Positions 37,059 to 46,790 are shown, numbered from the stretch's first letter. The stretch: 64,000 bases of DNA from Bacteroidales bacterium (GCA_016936355.1 JAFGYB010000055.1:1-64000), one strand, 5' to 3'. Numbers and translations are program-made. Notes: a model not told the origin generated them from the letters alone.

Positions 37059-39731
37059 TTGAAAACATCAGTATTTCATCGTTTTATTGGTTTATTCCTG
37101 ATGGTGGCGGTGGTTTGGGTCCTGAATGGGTGTTCCACGCAGCGCAATTCGGCCCTGTCCCGTATGTATCACAAGCTTACCAGTCATTATAATGTCTACT
37201 GGAATGGCGAGCAGAGTTATAAAAAAGGATTTGATTTTATTCAACAGCATGTCCGGGATGACTACAACCGGGTGTTGCCTGTGTTTAATTATGGTGATAA
37301 GAAACTGGCACAACAGGTAAAACCTCAAATGGAACGGGCCATCAAAAAAGCTTCACTCACCATTCAGGAACATTCTATGGTGTTCAACGGGAAAGAAGAA
37401 ATTCCTTGGGTGGGCCGGAGTTATCTGCTCATGGGCAGGGCTCATTTTCTGGATCAAAATTACATTGCAGCTCGTCGGGTGTTCGACTTTATTTCCAAAC
37501 AATATGCACATCAGCCGTTTCAGTATGTGGCTATGTTGTGGCTTTCAAAAACGTATATCGCCGAAGGTTCTTATGAAAAAGCGCAGGCCCAGCTGAATTT
37601 ACTGCGTAGCCTTAAAGAAGAAATTAATTTCCCGTTGTCGGTTAAGAAACAAATGCCTTTGGTGGAAGCCAATCTGTATATTGCCATGAAGGATTATGAA
37701 ACGGCATACGGATTTCTGGAGCAGGCACTGAAAACCTGTTCTGGTCGCGATCAGTGTACACGTGTCCTTTTTATTCTGGGGCAGATCAATCAACGGGAAG
37801 CGCATTATCAGTTAGCAACCAATTATTACAAAAAGGTAATCAAAAGAAATCCGGTTTTTCAGATGTCATTCGAAGCCCGGTTGCGACTGGCTACCAGTTA
37901 TGATTCCACCCATCAGGATTTGAAATTTGTTCAGAAAACCCTCGGGCACATGGCCAAAAGCCATATGTATCAATCCTACCTCGGGCAAATTTATTATGCC
38001 ATGGCACAGGTGGCCGAACGCAGTCGTCAGGATTCGTTGATGGTATTTGAGTTGCGGAGGTCGGTAGCAGCCTCGGCTAAAGACAACACACAAAGAGCCG
38101 TTGCTTCGCTGAAACTGGCCAAAGTGTATTTTGCAAAGGGGGATTATTTACAGTCCAAGGCCTATTACGATACTACACTGATGTCGTTGGCCAAAACCGA
38201 TCCCGAATACGCCGAACTCGAAAAAACAGCTTCGGTGCTGACGGAACTTTCTGGATACTTGACTACAATTCATACACAGGACAGCCTGCAGCGGATTTCG
38301 TATATGGATACCGCTAAGCTGTATGCGCTTATAGATCAAAAAATTATCCGGTTCAGAAAGCAAAAAGCGGAACAACAGCAACAGCAAAACCAGCCGCTTC
38401 CCCAGCAGGCAACACCCCCCGCAGATTATACTCAAAGCAGCGGCGGATGGTATTTTTACAATAATGTAACCCGAACCAAAGGGTATAATGATTTCATCAG
38501 CCGTTGGGGTCAGCGGAAGTCGCGGGACCTGTGGTTTTTGAATGCGCAGTCGGGAGATCTTTCCACACCAACACACGCAATGGCTACAGAAAATCAACAG
38601 CAAAGCGTTTCCTCATCTAATCAAGGAACCAACAACAAAGCTGTTCTTGCCGAAACTCCATTGTCAAATAATCCTGAAAGCAGGGCTTATTACCTAAAAA
38701 ACATCCCCAGGGGTACACAGGCCATGCAGCATTCTGATTCATTGATGATGGATGCATACGAAAATGCCGGTTTCCTGTATCTGGATGCACTGCACGATAC
38801 AGTCAGTGCCCTGCAGATGTATCAAAGCTTTTTGCAACGGTTCCCGGAAAGCAGGAAAAAACTCCAGATGTGGTACACGTTGTATTCTTTGTATTCTGCC
38901 AAAAAAGACACAAGCAAAGCTGAGCAATACAAAAACCTGATTGTTCGGAATTATCCCAATACGTTGTATGCAAAAGTGGTTCAGAACCCCGAATATTATA
39001 AAACACTGGTCAGCGATCAGAAGAAGGTACAGGATCTGTATGCCCGTGCTTACAGGGCTTTTGAAAACGAACAGTATTACCGGGTGATTGATTACGCAGA
39101 CCGAGCCGACCAGAGTTACGCTTCCGATAGCTTACTCATGCCCAAGTTCCTCTTTTTAAAGGCTGCTTCGCTGGGCAAAGTGGAGGTTCCCGACTCCATG
39201 TATACAGCCATGCAGTCGCTGATAAAGCATTATCCGAAAAGTGATCTGGTTCCCCGTGCCCGTGCGGTGATCAAAATGTTGCAACTGGAATACGGGATCG
39301 GTATTTCACCCGCCGAAAGAGCTGCCTTGCTGGCCAAACAAAAGAACAAAACAGGAGCAGGCCCGTTTACCTTCGATCCCAAGGCCCCACAGCAAATCAT
39401 GCTGGTGGTAAACCGACAACAGATTCAGATCAACGCACTGGAAGTGCGCTTGTCCGACTTCAACAATAAGTATTTCCGTTCGGCCAAATTGAGAATCAGA
39501 AGTTTGGAACTGAACAGGGAATATTCTCTGATTTTGGTGCAACAATTTCTGAATGCGGATGCCGCACAAACCTATTACAATGTCCTAAAAACGGATAATT
39601 ACGTATTTTCAGGGATGAATCCGAAACTTTACACGCTGTTTATTATCTCTTTAAAAAATTATCCCTTATTTTACAGGGACAAAAACCTGGATAGCTACAG
39701 GGAATTTTTTAAAACGAACTATAAGGAATAG
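37059..39731 (+). CDS. porW: TPR lipoprotein, PorW/SprE-like (type IX secretion/gliding)
   Basis: Lipobox VLNGCS; STQRNSALSRMYHKLTSHYNVYWNGEQSYKKGF N terminus and many TPR-like repeats. Confidence 0.82.
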   Translation: MKTSVFHRFIGLFLMVAVVWVLNGCSTQRNSALSRMYHKLTSHYNVYWNGEQSYKKGFDFIQQHVRDDYNRVLPVFNYGDKKLAQQVKPQMERAIKKASLTIQEHSMVFNGKEEIPWVGRSYLLMGRAHFLDQNYIAARRVFDFISKQYAHQPFQYVAMLWLSKTYIAEGSYEKAQAQLNLLRSLKEEINFPLSVKKQMPLVEANLYIAMKDYETAYGFLEQALKTCSGRDQCTRVLFILGQINQREAHYQLATNYYKKVIKRNPVFQMSFEARLRLATSYDSTHQDLKFVQKTLGHMAKSHMYQSYLGQIYYAMAQVAERSRQDSLMVFELRRSVAASAKDNTQRAVASLKLAKVYFAKGDYLQSKAYYDTTLMSLAKTDPEYAELEKTASVLTELSGYLTTIHTQDSLQRISYMDTAKLYALIDQKIIRFRKQKAEQQQQQNQPLPQQATPPADYTQSSGGWYFYNNVTRTKGYNDFISRWGQRKSRDLWFLNAQSGDLSTPTHAMATENQQQSVSSSNQGTNNKAVLAETPLSNNPESRAYYLKNIPRGTQAMQHSDSLMMDAYENAGFLYLDALHDTVSALQMYQSFLQRFPESRKKLQMWYTLYSLYSAKKDTSKAEQYKNLIVRNYPNTLYAKVVQNPEYYKTLVSDQKKVQDLYARAYRAFENEQYYRVIDYADRADQSYASDSLLMPKFLFLKAASLGKVEVPDSMYTAMQSLIKHYPKSDLVPRARAVIKMLQLEYGIGISPAERAALLAKQKNKTGAGPFTFDPKAPQQIMLVVNRQQIQINALEVRLSDFNNKYFRSAKLRIRSLELNREYSLILVQQFLNADAAQTYYNVLKTDNYVFSGMNPKLYTLFIISLKNYPLFYRDKNLDSYREFFKTNYKE

Positions 39732-39748
39732 GACAAAAACAGAAGGAA

Positions 39749-40153
39749 ATGAAAAAAAGTACGAATGGCGATGCACCCATGCGCAATATGATGGCCCGGG
39801 GAACTCGATTGTCCGGAGATATTGATACCGAAGGAGACATACGGATTGACGGACATTTTACTGGAAAGATTAATGCCAGGGGCAAGGTAGTCATTGGTGC
39901 TGAAGGCTACGTGGAAGGTCAGGTTGACTGTAAAAGCATTGATGTATCAGGCAGGTTAAAAGCCACTGTGGTAGCTGAGGAAATTACAGTATTGAAAAGT
40001 ACGGCCCGGGTGGAAGGAGACATCCTTACCCCGAAGATTTCCATTGAGCCGGGAGCCGTTTTTGAAGGACATTGTAAAATGGATTCTTCAGAAAAACAAT
40101 TGGATGAAAAACCAAAAAGACACATCCAAAAAAGCGAAGCCCGATCCGCTTAA
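39749..40153 (+). CDS. Bactofilin family polymer-forming protein
   Basis: GTRLSGDIDTEGDIRIDGHFTGKINARGKVVIGAEGYVEGQVDCKSIDVSGRLKATVVAEEITVLKSTARVEGDI. Confidence 0.93.
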   Translation: MKKSTNGDAPMRNMMARGTRLSGDIDTEGDIRIDGHFTGKINARGKVVIGAEGYVEGQVDCKSIDVSGRLKATVVAEEITVLKSTARVEGDILTPKISIEPGAVFEGHCKMDSSEKQLDEKPKRHIQKSEARSA

Positions 40154-40343
40154 AACCTACGCTGCCTATTCATCACTGGGCATCCAGATGGTGCTGATTA
40201 TTTTGGCAGGGGCATTCGGCGGCCGGGAGCTGGACAAAGTTGTTTCATGGGAATTTCCTGTATTTACCCTAAGTCTGACTATATTTGCACTGATATTGGC
40301 CATGCTGCTTTTTATCAAAGAACTGTTCAGAAAAAATAAATAA
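40104..40343 (+). CDS. AtpZ/AtpI-like two-TM protein
   Basis: YAAYSSLGIQMVLIILAGAFGGRELDKVVSWEFPVFTLSLTIFALILAMLLFIKEL; ATG at 40104 within ORF 40044-40343. Confidence 0.82.
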   Translation: MKNQKDTSKKAKPDPLKTYAAYSSLGIQMVLIILAGAFGGRELDKVVSWEFPVFTLSLTIFALILAMLLFIKELFRKNK

Positions 40344-40367
40344 CCAGACTATAGAGAAGTTGTTATC

Positions 40368-40748
40368 ATGAAAAATGTCCGACTGAGTTTGTCGTTTCAT
40401 ATTACCCTTTTTACTTTCCTGATGGCAGCACTTTCCCTGCTTGTTCAACTGGGAGTCCCACAGGTGAAGATTTCTCCGACTTATCCTTTTATTCTGATTT
40501 TCTTTTTTCTGGCTACCTGGGTCATTCTGCTCATCCTTGAGAAGAGTTTTCGTTCAAAACTCAGCCGCTTTGCCAATGCCTATATGCTGGTCAATTTTGT
40601 TAAACTAATCCTGTTTTCCGGTGTTATTGCTGTATACGCATTGAGCAATAAGGAAGATGCAGTTTCGTTTGTGATTACCTTTTTTGTGTACTATATCTTT
40701 TTCACTCTTTTTGAAGTGGTGGAGCTGAGGCAACTCAATACCCGGTAA
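40368..40748 (+). CDS. Small four-TM membrane protein (ATP synthase-associated AtpI-like position)
   Basis: 126 aa with four hydrophobic segments, immediately after the atpZ-like gene. Confidence 0.7.
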   Translation: MKNVRLSLSFHITLFTFLMAALSLLVQLGVPQVKISPTYPFILIFFFLATWVILLILEKSFRSKLSRFANAYMLVNFVKLILFSGVIAVYALSNKEDAVSFVITFFVYYIFFTLFEVVELRQLNTR

Positions 40749-40834
40749 AAGATTTTTATCAAAGCGGTGGAAGTTTGAACGAAATAGCTTATCTTAGACA
40801 CACTAATTTTTAAATTTTAAGTTGAAAACGGGGA

Positions 40835-40858
40835 CTGAGAAACGCATAAGTTTCTCAG
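40835..40858. repeat. Perfect 9-bp inverted repeat
   Basis: CTGAGAAAC-gcataa-GTTTCTCAG; no U-tract. Confidence 0.7.
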
Positions 40859-41002
40859 CGTAAAAATTAACCAGATCTGAACACAGATACATATCCGGAA
40901 TCCTTCAAAAAGCTTGTAAAAATGTGTAAATTAATTTTTTATAGGGAACGTGTTTTGAACTATGCCGGGGTGAACTGTGTATTTTCATTGGACTAATTTT
41001 TG

Positions 41003-41010
41003 TATTTTTG
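41003..41010 (+). promoter_or_regulatory. -7 element TATTTTTG for greA
   Basis: Exact TAnnTTTG; implies a TSS near 41017. Confidence 0.55.
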
Positions 41011-41071
41011 CAGGCCGAAAGACCTCTTATGGGGGTCTTTTATCTTTTTATTGACTTCAAAAACAAAGAAT

Positions 41072-41545
41072 ATGGCAGAATCAAGGTATTTTACAGAAGA
41101 AGGATTACAAAAACTGCGTGACGAACTGGAACAACTGACCACCGTGGAGCGAAAACAAATTTCCGAGGCTATTGCCGAGGCCCGCGACAAAGGTGATTTG
41201 TCTGAGAATGCTGAATACGATGCCGCCAAAGAAGCACAGGGGTTGCTGGAGTTGAAGATTTCCAAACTGCAGGATCTGATCAGTAACGCACGCATTATTG
41301 ATGAATCAAAAATGGACAAATCGAAGGTGTTGATCCTGTCCACCGTAAAAGTAAAAAACGCGAAAAACGGAGCCATCATGTCCTATACACTGGTTCCCGA
41401 AAAGGAAGCCGACCTGAAAACCGGAAAAATCTCCGTGAATTCACCCATTGCCAAGGGGTTGTTGGGGAAAACTGTGGGAGAAAAAGCAGAGATTCCTGTA
41501 CCCGCCGGTACAGTGCAGCTGGAAATTGTTGACATTTCGCGATAA
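41072..41545 (+). CDS. greA: Transcription elongation factor GreA
   Basis: YFTEEGLQKLRDELEQL; ARDKGDLSENAEYDAAKEAQGLLE. Confidence 0.96.
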   Translation: MAESRYFTEEGLQKLRDELEQLTTVERKQISEAIAEARDKGDLSENAEYDAAKEAQGLLELKISKLQDLISNARIIDESKMDKSKVLILSTVKVKNAKNGAIMSYTLVPEKEADLKTGKISVNSPIAKGLLGKTVGEKAEIPVPAGTVQLEIVDISR

Positions 41546-41592
41546 CATAAATATGAATTAGTACTTTTAGTCTGACTTCAAAAACAAAACAA

Positions 41593-41994
41593 ATGGCTAC
41601 CATCTTCACCAAAATTGTCAACGGGGAAATTCCTTCTTATAAAATTGCAGAAACGGAAGACTACTATGCCTTTCTGGACATCAATCCGCTGGCCAAGGGG
41701 CATACACTGGTGATTCCCAAACAGGAAGTCGATTATATCCTGGATATGGATGATGAATTACTGAAAGGACTGATGGTGTTTGCCAAAAAAGTGGGTAAGG
41801 CCATCGAATCGGTGATTGAATGCAAGCGCATGGGTATTACGGTGATCGGACTGGAAGTGCCGCACACACATGTTCACCTCATTCCGATCAATACCATTTA
41901 CGATATGGATTTCAAGCAACCCAAACTGAAGTTTGCCCAGGAAGAATTCGAACACATTGCCGATCAGATCCGAACGGCATACAATCAATTGTAA
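41593..41994 (+). CDS. HIT family protein
   Basis: TIFTKIVNGEIPSYKIAE; VPHTHVHLIPI (HxHxH). Confidence 0.95.
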   Translation: MATIFTKIVNGEIPSYKIAETEDYYAFLDINPLAKGHTLVIPKQEVDYILDMDDELLKGLMVFAKKVGKAIESVIECKRMGITVIGLEVPHTHVHLIPINTIYDMDFKQPKLKFAQEEFEHIADQIRTAYNQL

Positions 41995-42002
41995 GAAATT
42001 TC

Positions 42003-42030
42003 AAGCGGTCTCAAAAGGGCCGCTTTTTTT
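42003..42030 (+). terminator. Intrinsic terminator after HIT gene
   Basis: AAGCGG-tctcaaaaggg-CCGCTTTTTTT. Confidence 0.78.
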
Positions 42031-42406
42031 GTCTGTATTCTCTCCCGCTCCTGCCGGTCTTCGTTAATGCTGAAGGAAAATTTTCTAGATTCTGAACACT
42101 TGATTCGTTACACCATCTATTAATCAGATACTTTAGTGCATAATGTGATCGGATGGAGTGCCTGCACACGGTGTTTTCATATTTCAATACCTTTTATCCG
42201 CAAAACTGTTACCTTAGTGGCATTGAAACCAAAATGAAAAAGAATGACAACCACATCAATGTTCTCATAGTCGTTTGAGAAAACCAAAGACATTAATGTA
42301 TTTTGAAGATAATGAATGAGTTGTCAATGTGTAGGAACGATAACATTCGACCGAAAAACACGTACCAGTGATTGTTAAACAACCAAAGTGCAGTAAAATC
42401 AAACAG

Positions 42407-43381
42407 ATGAGATTTATTAAAGTTCTGATCATGCTGAGCTCCGTGGCCCTTTTTTGGAGCTGCCAAAAAGATAACGGTTTAAAGGGTTCTCAATCCCCGA
42501 CCAGTTCGGGCGATTCTATTACCAATAAATGGAAACTAGTATATAATAAAAACGATAATTTTACTTGTCTTCTTGCTATTGGTAACAGCATTATAGCAGG
42601 CACCGACAACATAACATACCCGGGAGGACTTTATATATCTTCAGACAGTGGAAATACATGGGATACGATTACGAACGGATTGCCTGATTTTGTCAGGATT
42701 TCATGTCTAGTTGCAATCGGGAAAGATATTTATGCAGGAGTCCCCGGTCTTTACAGATCATCAGATACAGGGAAACAATGGATTTCTATAAGTGGGGATT
42801 TATCGCCGTATACTATTACTGATATAGCCATTAGCGGAAACAATATTTTAGCCGCAACCAGCAGAGGGGTGTATGTATCGAAAAATGATGGAAAGCATTG
42901 GGTGCAAAAAAATAGCGGGTTGTCATATTATTTTTCTGTATATGCGTTGGCGATTAAAAAGGACAGTATATATGCGACCACTGATAAGGGAGTTTTTCTA
43001 TCTACAGATACGTGTAACACCTGGACCCCTATCAATACGGGATTTCCAAAAAACACGATGATTTCATCATTGGTTATTAAAGGAAATAAATTCATTGCAG
43101 GTGCGGCCTCGGGGCGAATATATACTTCAAATGACAACGGATTACATTGGTCAAATAACGGGACGAAACTGAATGCGAATGTTCGATCCTTAATCATAAA
43201 CGGGGATAGCATATATGCAGTGACAAATGTGTACCTCTATTACTCTAGGGACAATGGCGTGAAATGGGATACACTCTCAAATTACGGATTATCTCGAATT
43301 AACACATATGGATCCATTGCAGTGTCCGGGCACTATATTTATGCGGGAGCCACTTATGGAATCTGGAGAAAACGGCTATAG
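42407..43381 (+). CDS. Lipoprotein with BNR/YCF48-like beta-propeller repeats
   Basis: Lipobox FWSCQ; repeated GLYISSDSGNTWDTI, GLYRSSDTGKQWISI, GVYVSKNDGKHWVQK, GVFLSTDTCNTWTPI, RIYTSNDNGLHWSNN, YLYYSRDNGVKWDTL. Confidence 0.85.
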   Translation: MRFIKVLIMLSSVALFWSCQKDNGLKGSQSPTSSGDSITNKWKLVYNKNDNFTCLLAIGNSIIAGTDNITYPGGLYISSDSGNTWDTITNGLPDFVRISCLVAIGKDIYAGVPGLYRSSDTGKQWISISGDLSPYTITDIAISGNNILAATSRGVYVSKNDGKHWVQKNSGLSYYFSVYALAIKKDSIYATTDKGVFLSTDTCNTWTPINTGFPKNTMISSLVIKGNKFIAGAASGRIYTSNDNGLHWSNNGTKLNANVRSLIINGDSIYAVTNVYLYYSRDNGVKWDTLSNYGLSRINTYGSIAVSGHYIYAGATYGIWRKRL

Positions 43382-43525
43382 AGTAGAGATCCGTCTCTCT
43401 ACCATTAGTCAGAGCAGAAATGACTCATGAGAATCTATTGGAAAAACGTGAATTTTTGAGAAATTTGTGAAGGAAAACGGTTAAAAGAAATTTATTTTTA
43501 AAACGAATCACTTAAGAGCTGAAAG

Positions 43526-44173
43526 ATGAAAATTAAATTCAATGTGATGGCCTTTTTGCTCATCGCAACCGTACTTTCAGGTTGTGGTTGGAACGGAGGC
43601 TCAAAAAAATTTGATTTTGGACATATTGAACAAAATAAGTACATCAATTCTTATTTTGGTATGGAACTGGTTATTCCGGATGGCTGGGTTGCCCGAACCA
43701 GAAAGGAAACCCGGAAAATGGTCAACATGTTGTATGATACCGTAGTGAAAAACGACATAAAACCCAGGGTAAAAGCGTCAGAAATAAATACAGCGGATTT
43801 ATTGTCCATCTTTAAGTATAAAATTGGGACCTCTAAAGAGTACAATCCGGGACTGATGTTGATAGCAACAAATTTAAAAAATGCACCCCACACAAAAACA
43901 GGAAGTGATTACTTGTCGTTTGTACGAAAATACCTTAAACAAAGGCAGGAGGTGCATTATATGCATATTGACGAAACATCCAAAAAAGTGATGATAAACA
44001 ATCAGCCGTTTTATTCAATGAGTTGTACGATTAATATAGGGATCAACATAAATCAAGAGTATTATTCCACTGTTAAAGATGGATTTAGTATGAACGTGAT
44101 CATAACTTATGCTAATGAACAGCAGAAAAAAGAGCTGGAAAACATTATACACTCAATAAAATTTAACCACTGA
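43526..44173 (+). CDS. Hypothetical lipoprotein
   Basis: Lipobox LSGCG; 215 aa; no recognised domain. Confidence 0.75.
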   Translation: MKIKFNVMAFLLIATVLSGCGWNGGSKKFDFGHIEQNKYINSYFGMELVIPDGWVARTRKETRKMVNMLYDTVVKNDIKPRVKASEINTADLLSIFKYKIGTSKEYNPGLMLIATNLKNAPHTKTGSDYLSFVRKYLKQRQEVHYMHIDETSKKVMINNQPFYSMSCTINIGININQEYYSTVKDGFSMNVIITYANEQQKKELENIIHSIKFNH

Positions 44174-44223
44174 TTCCACTTTATTATTGACTATGGCAAG
44201 CAATTCTGAAATCAGACAGACAT

Positions 44224-44252
44224 AAAAAAAGGCCTCCATGAGGCCTTTTTTT
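44224..44252. terminator. Bidirectional terminator
   Basis: AAAAAAAGGCCTC-cat-GAGGCCTTTTTTT between convergent genes. Confidence 0.93.
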
Positions 44253-44255
44253 ATT

Positions 44256-46019
44256 TTAATCCTGTTGTTGATTTTCTTTATCAAGCAACTTGGTTCCGGT
44301 TTGTCGCACCACAGATTTGTAGTAGGTGGAATCGTAGCCGGGCTGTTCCAGTTTTGGGTTCACAAATAGATATCCTTTTTTCGGCGCCACAGCCGTTTTA
44401 ATGTTGCCGTCCATGTAGCGCATAAACAGATAGTGGTAGAGTTTTACCCAGGTGTGGAATGTTTTGGAGGCCATGTCGTTGCTGTACTGTGTCAGATAGG
44501 CTACAGCCTCCTTCGGATCTTTTTTGTAGAGCACTTCGGCACCGGCATCTACGGCAGGGGTGTTGGTGATGAATTCATTTTCCAGTTTGTTTTGTGCTTT
44601 TTCAATATCGGGATGAATGCGGTCCCAGGCGCTGTAAGCAAAATTTTCCACCTGATTGAAAATCCAGAAACCGGAAGTATTCGACCACTCCATCATGCTG
44701 CCATTGCCTACTTTGAAGTTTTCGGGGACCACCGTAGAAGAGGAATAAATGGGCATGTAAACGGTGCCTGATGCATCATCCACACCCCACCAGATAATAC
44801 CGCCAATGGCATCGGGCAACCAGCTGCGCGACTGGGCCACAAAGGTAAAACCGGTTTGCTGGGTAGCGGTGGCACGTTCGTTCACATATTCCTTACCGTC
44901 CACTTTCCAGGTCAATGGTCTCCAGCGGTAAGGGCAATGGAACGGACCTGCTCCAATATCTTTACTCATATCCAGTTCGGTGCCTTCCAGGTGGTTGCGC
45001 AGGAAGTGCATCATGTCCTGCACGGTGACTTTCTTGTCGGGTTTGATCCACAAAGGCATGCGGTTGGTAGCATAGTGATCCACGTTTTTGTCGCCGTTGG
45101 GCAGTCGCTTGGCGTGTTCAATATCACCTTTGGCATAGTCCCAGTATTTATCCATGCCTTTTTTTACATCGTTGAACATAGTCCAAACACGGATTTCGCA
45201 GAAGCGGGCGGCTTCAAAATCAACGGGAGCATAGGTGTCGGAGAAAGAGAAATCTTTGTCTTTTCCTTTGTACCAGCCCATGTTGCGGGCAAAGGAAATC
45301 ACATCGGATGAATAAACGGTTGATACTTCCGGGTTAAAGATTTTGTCCATTTCCTTATCGGTGATGGAAGTATTGTTATTGTCCAACGGGAAAGTGGTAA
45401 TGCGGGCCTGGTTTGCATGGCCTGATACATAGCCATCCGGAATGCGTCGGGCCACCCAAACAGCACCCAAACTGTCTTTTCCTTTTCCGATCATTTCCAG
45501 GATCCAGGCTTCGTCTTTGTCGGCAATGGAAAACGATTCTCCTTCGCTGTAATAACCGTATTTGGCTACCAGGCTGGTCATCACTTTAATGGCTTCGCGT
45601 GCTGAACGGGAGCGTTGCAGTGCCAGATAGATCAAGCTGCCGTAATCGACTTTGGCTTGTGGTTGATGGTGTAGTTCCGACCTTCCGCCAAAGGTGGTTT
45701 CGCCAATGGCCACCTGGTATTCGTTCATGTTCCCGATCACATTGTAAGTTTGGTGTGCTTGTTCGATTTTTCCAAGATATTTCCCCGTATCCCATTCGTA
45801 TACATCCATCATAGTACCTTTGGGCCAGACGCCGGCAGCCCAGTGGTACAATTCCCCGTAAAGCAGGTGAGAGTCGGCGTTGTAAGAAATCATTACCGAA
45901 CCATCGGCGGATGCTCCTTTGGTGATCAGGTAATTGGTACAGGCCATTACACGACCACTTCCGGCCAGCAGGGCCAGGGTCAGCAGGGCGATAAGCGCAG
46001 TAGAGTTGAATTTTTTCAT
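44256..46019 (-). CDS. C69 family dipeptidase, secreted
   Basis: Signal peptide ending VMACTNYLITKGASADGSVMISYNADSH (N-terminal Cys nucleophile). Confidence 0.93.
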   Translation of the reverse strand: MKKFNSTALIALLTLALLAGSGRVMACTNYLITKGASADGSVMISYNADSHLLYGELYHWAAGVWPKGTMMDVYEWDTGKYLGKIEQAHQTYNVIGNMNEYQVAIGETTFGGRSELHHQPQAKVDYGSLIYLALQRSRSAREAIKVMTSLVAKYGYYSEGESFSIADKDEAWILEMIGKGKDSLGAVWVARRIPDGYVSGHANQARITTFPLDNNNTSITDKEMDKIFNPEVSTVYSSDVISFARNMGWYKGKDKDFSFSDTYAPVDFEAARFCEIRVWTMFNDVKKGMDKYWDYAKGDIEHAKRLPNGDKNVDHYATNRMPLWIKPDKKVTVQDMMHFLRNHLEGTELDMSKDIGAGPFHCPYRWRPLTWKVDGKEYVNERATATQQTGFTFVAQSRSWLPDAIGGIIWWGVDDASGTVYMPIYSSSTVVPENFKVGNGSMMEWSNTSGFWIFNQVENFAYSAWDRIHPDIEKAQNKLENEFITNTPAVDAGAEVLYKKDPKEAVAYLTQYSNDMASKTFHTWVKLYHYLFMRYMDGNIKTAVAPKKGYLFVNPKLEQPGYDSTYYKSVVRQTGTKLLDKENQQQD

Positions 46020-46073
46020 GTATTCAAATTTTTGTAAGTATTTATTGAAAATTCTCTGATTGTCCAGTCCTTA

Positions 46074-46081
46074 CAAAGTTA
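46074..46081 (-). promoter_or_regulatory. -7 element TAACTTTG for C69 dipeptidase gene
   Basis: CAAAGTTA on + strand. Confidence 0.45.
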
Positions 46082-46127
46082 AAATTTTTAGGGGAAAACC
46101 GTTGTTTACGGGTGGATAAAAAAACGG

Positions 46128-46781
46128 TTAGGGTTCAGAAATACAGGAATCTGAGATCCTGGCGAATTTTTCCTTCTTCAGTTCCGCCAAAAAGTTTTTC
46201 ATGGTATGAAAAGGGCCTTTGGTGGCGGTAATGTTCATAACCCAGAGTGGAATATGGCCTCCCGCATTAATTTCAACGATCAGGCTGATTTTGACATTTC
46301 CATCCTTTTGAGGAGTAAACGTCCACTGTGAGTATGCATAAGGAACACGCACAAAATCTTTTTGTTTCGGGTAATAATCAGGCAACGAATGAGAGGTGAT
46401 GGTAACGACTTTCGTTTCCGGGCATTGATGCAATACCACATCGGTTACAAAGTCCCTGTCGGTCACAGGCCAGGGGGCATTCGCCTGTCCGTAAAAAATC
46501 CAGTGTTTTGGGCCGAATACTTTCAGTATTTCACCGCCCTTGTACATATAAAACCAGTTTTTCTGATTTTTTACATCTTTGATCAGTGCTACCATCGACG
46601 AAAGTGGGGCCCGGGCTTCAGTTAGAACTTTTACTCTCTTGAGGTCGGTGCTGTCGGAAGTTTGGGTATACACCACGATGCCGTCGGAATCTTTTACTTT
46701 TTTCCAGGTACTGTTTGTCTTTTCAGGTACTTCGGCACCCAAAAGAATGAAGGAAAAAATAAGTAAAAAAGCCGTCTTCAA
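46128..46781 (-). CDS. START-domain-like secreted protein
   Basis: Signal peptide; WKKVKDSDGIVVYTQT...PWPVTDRDFVTDVVL. Confidence 0.82.
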   Translation of the reverse strand: MKTAFLLIFSFILLGAEVPEKTNSTWKKVKDSDGIVVYTQTSDSTDLKRVKVLTEARAPLSSMVALIKDVKNQKNWFYMYKGGEILKVFGPKHWIFYGQANAPWPVTDRDFVTDVVLHQCPETKVVTITSHSLPDYYPKQKDFVRVPYAYSQWTFTPQKDGNVKISLIVEINAGGHIPLWVMNITATKGPFHTMKNFLAELKKEKFARISDSCISEP

Positions 46782-46790
46782 AAGGCGTTG

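Noticed and set aside
44433-45814. + strand ORFs opposite the C69 dipeptidase
   Set aside because: Antisense shadows; the C69 protein reads through with strong motifs.
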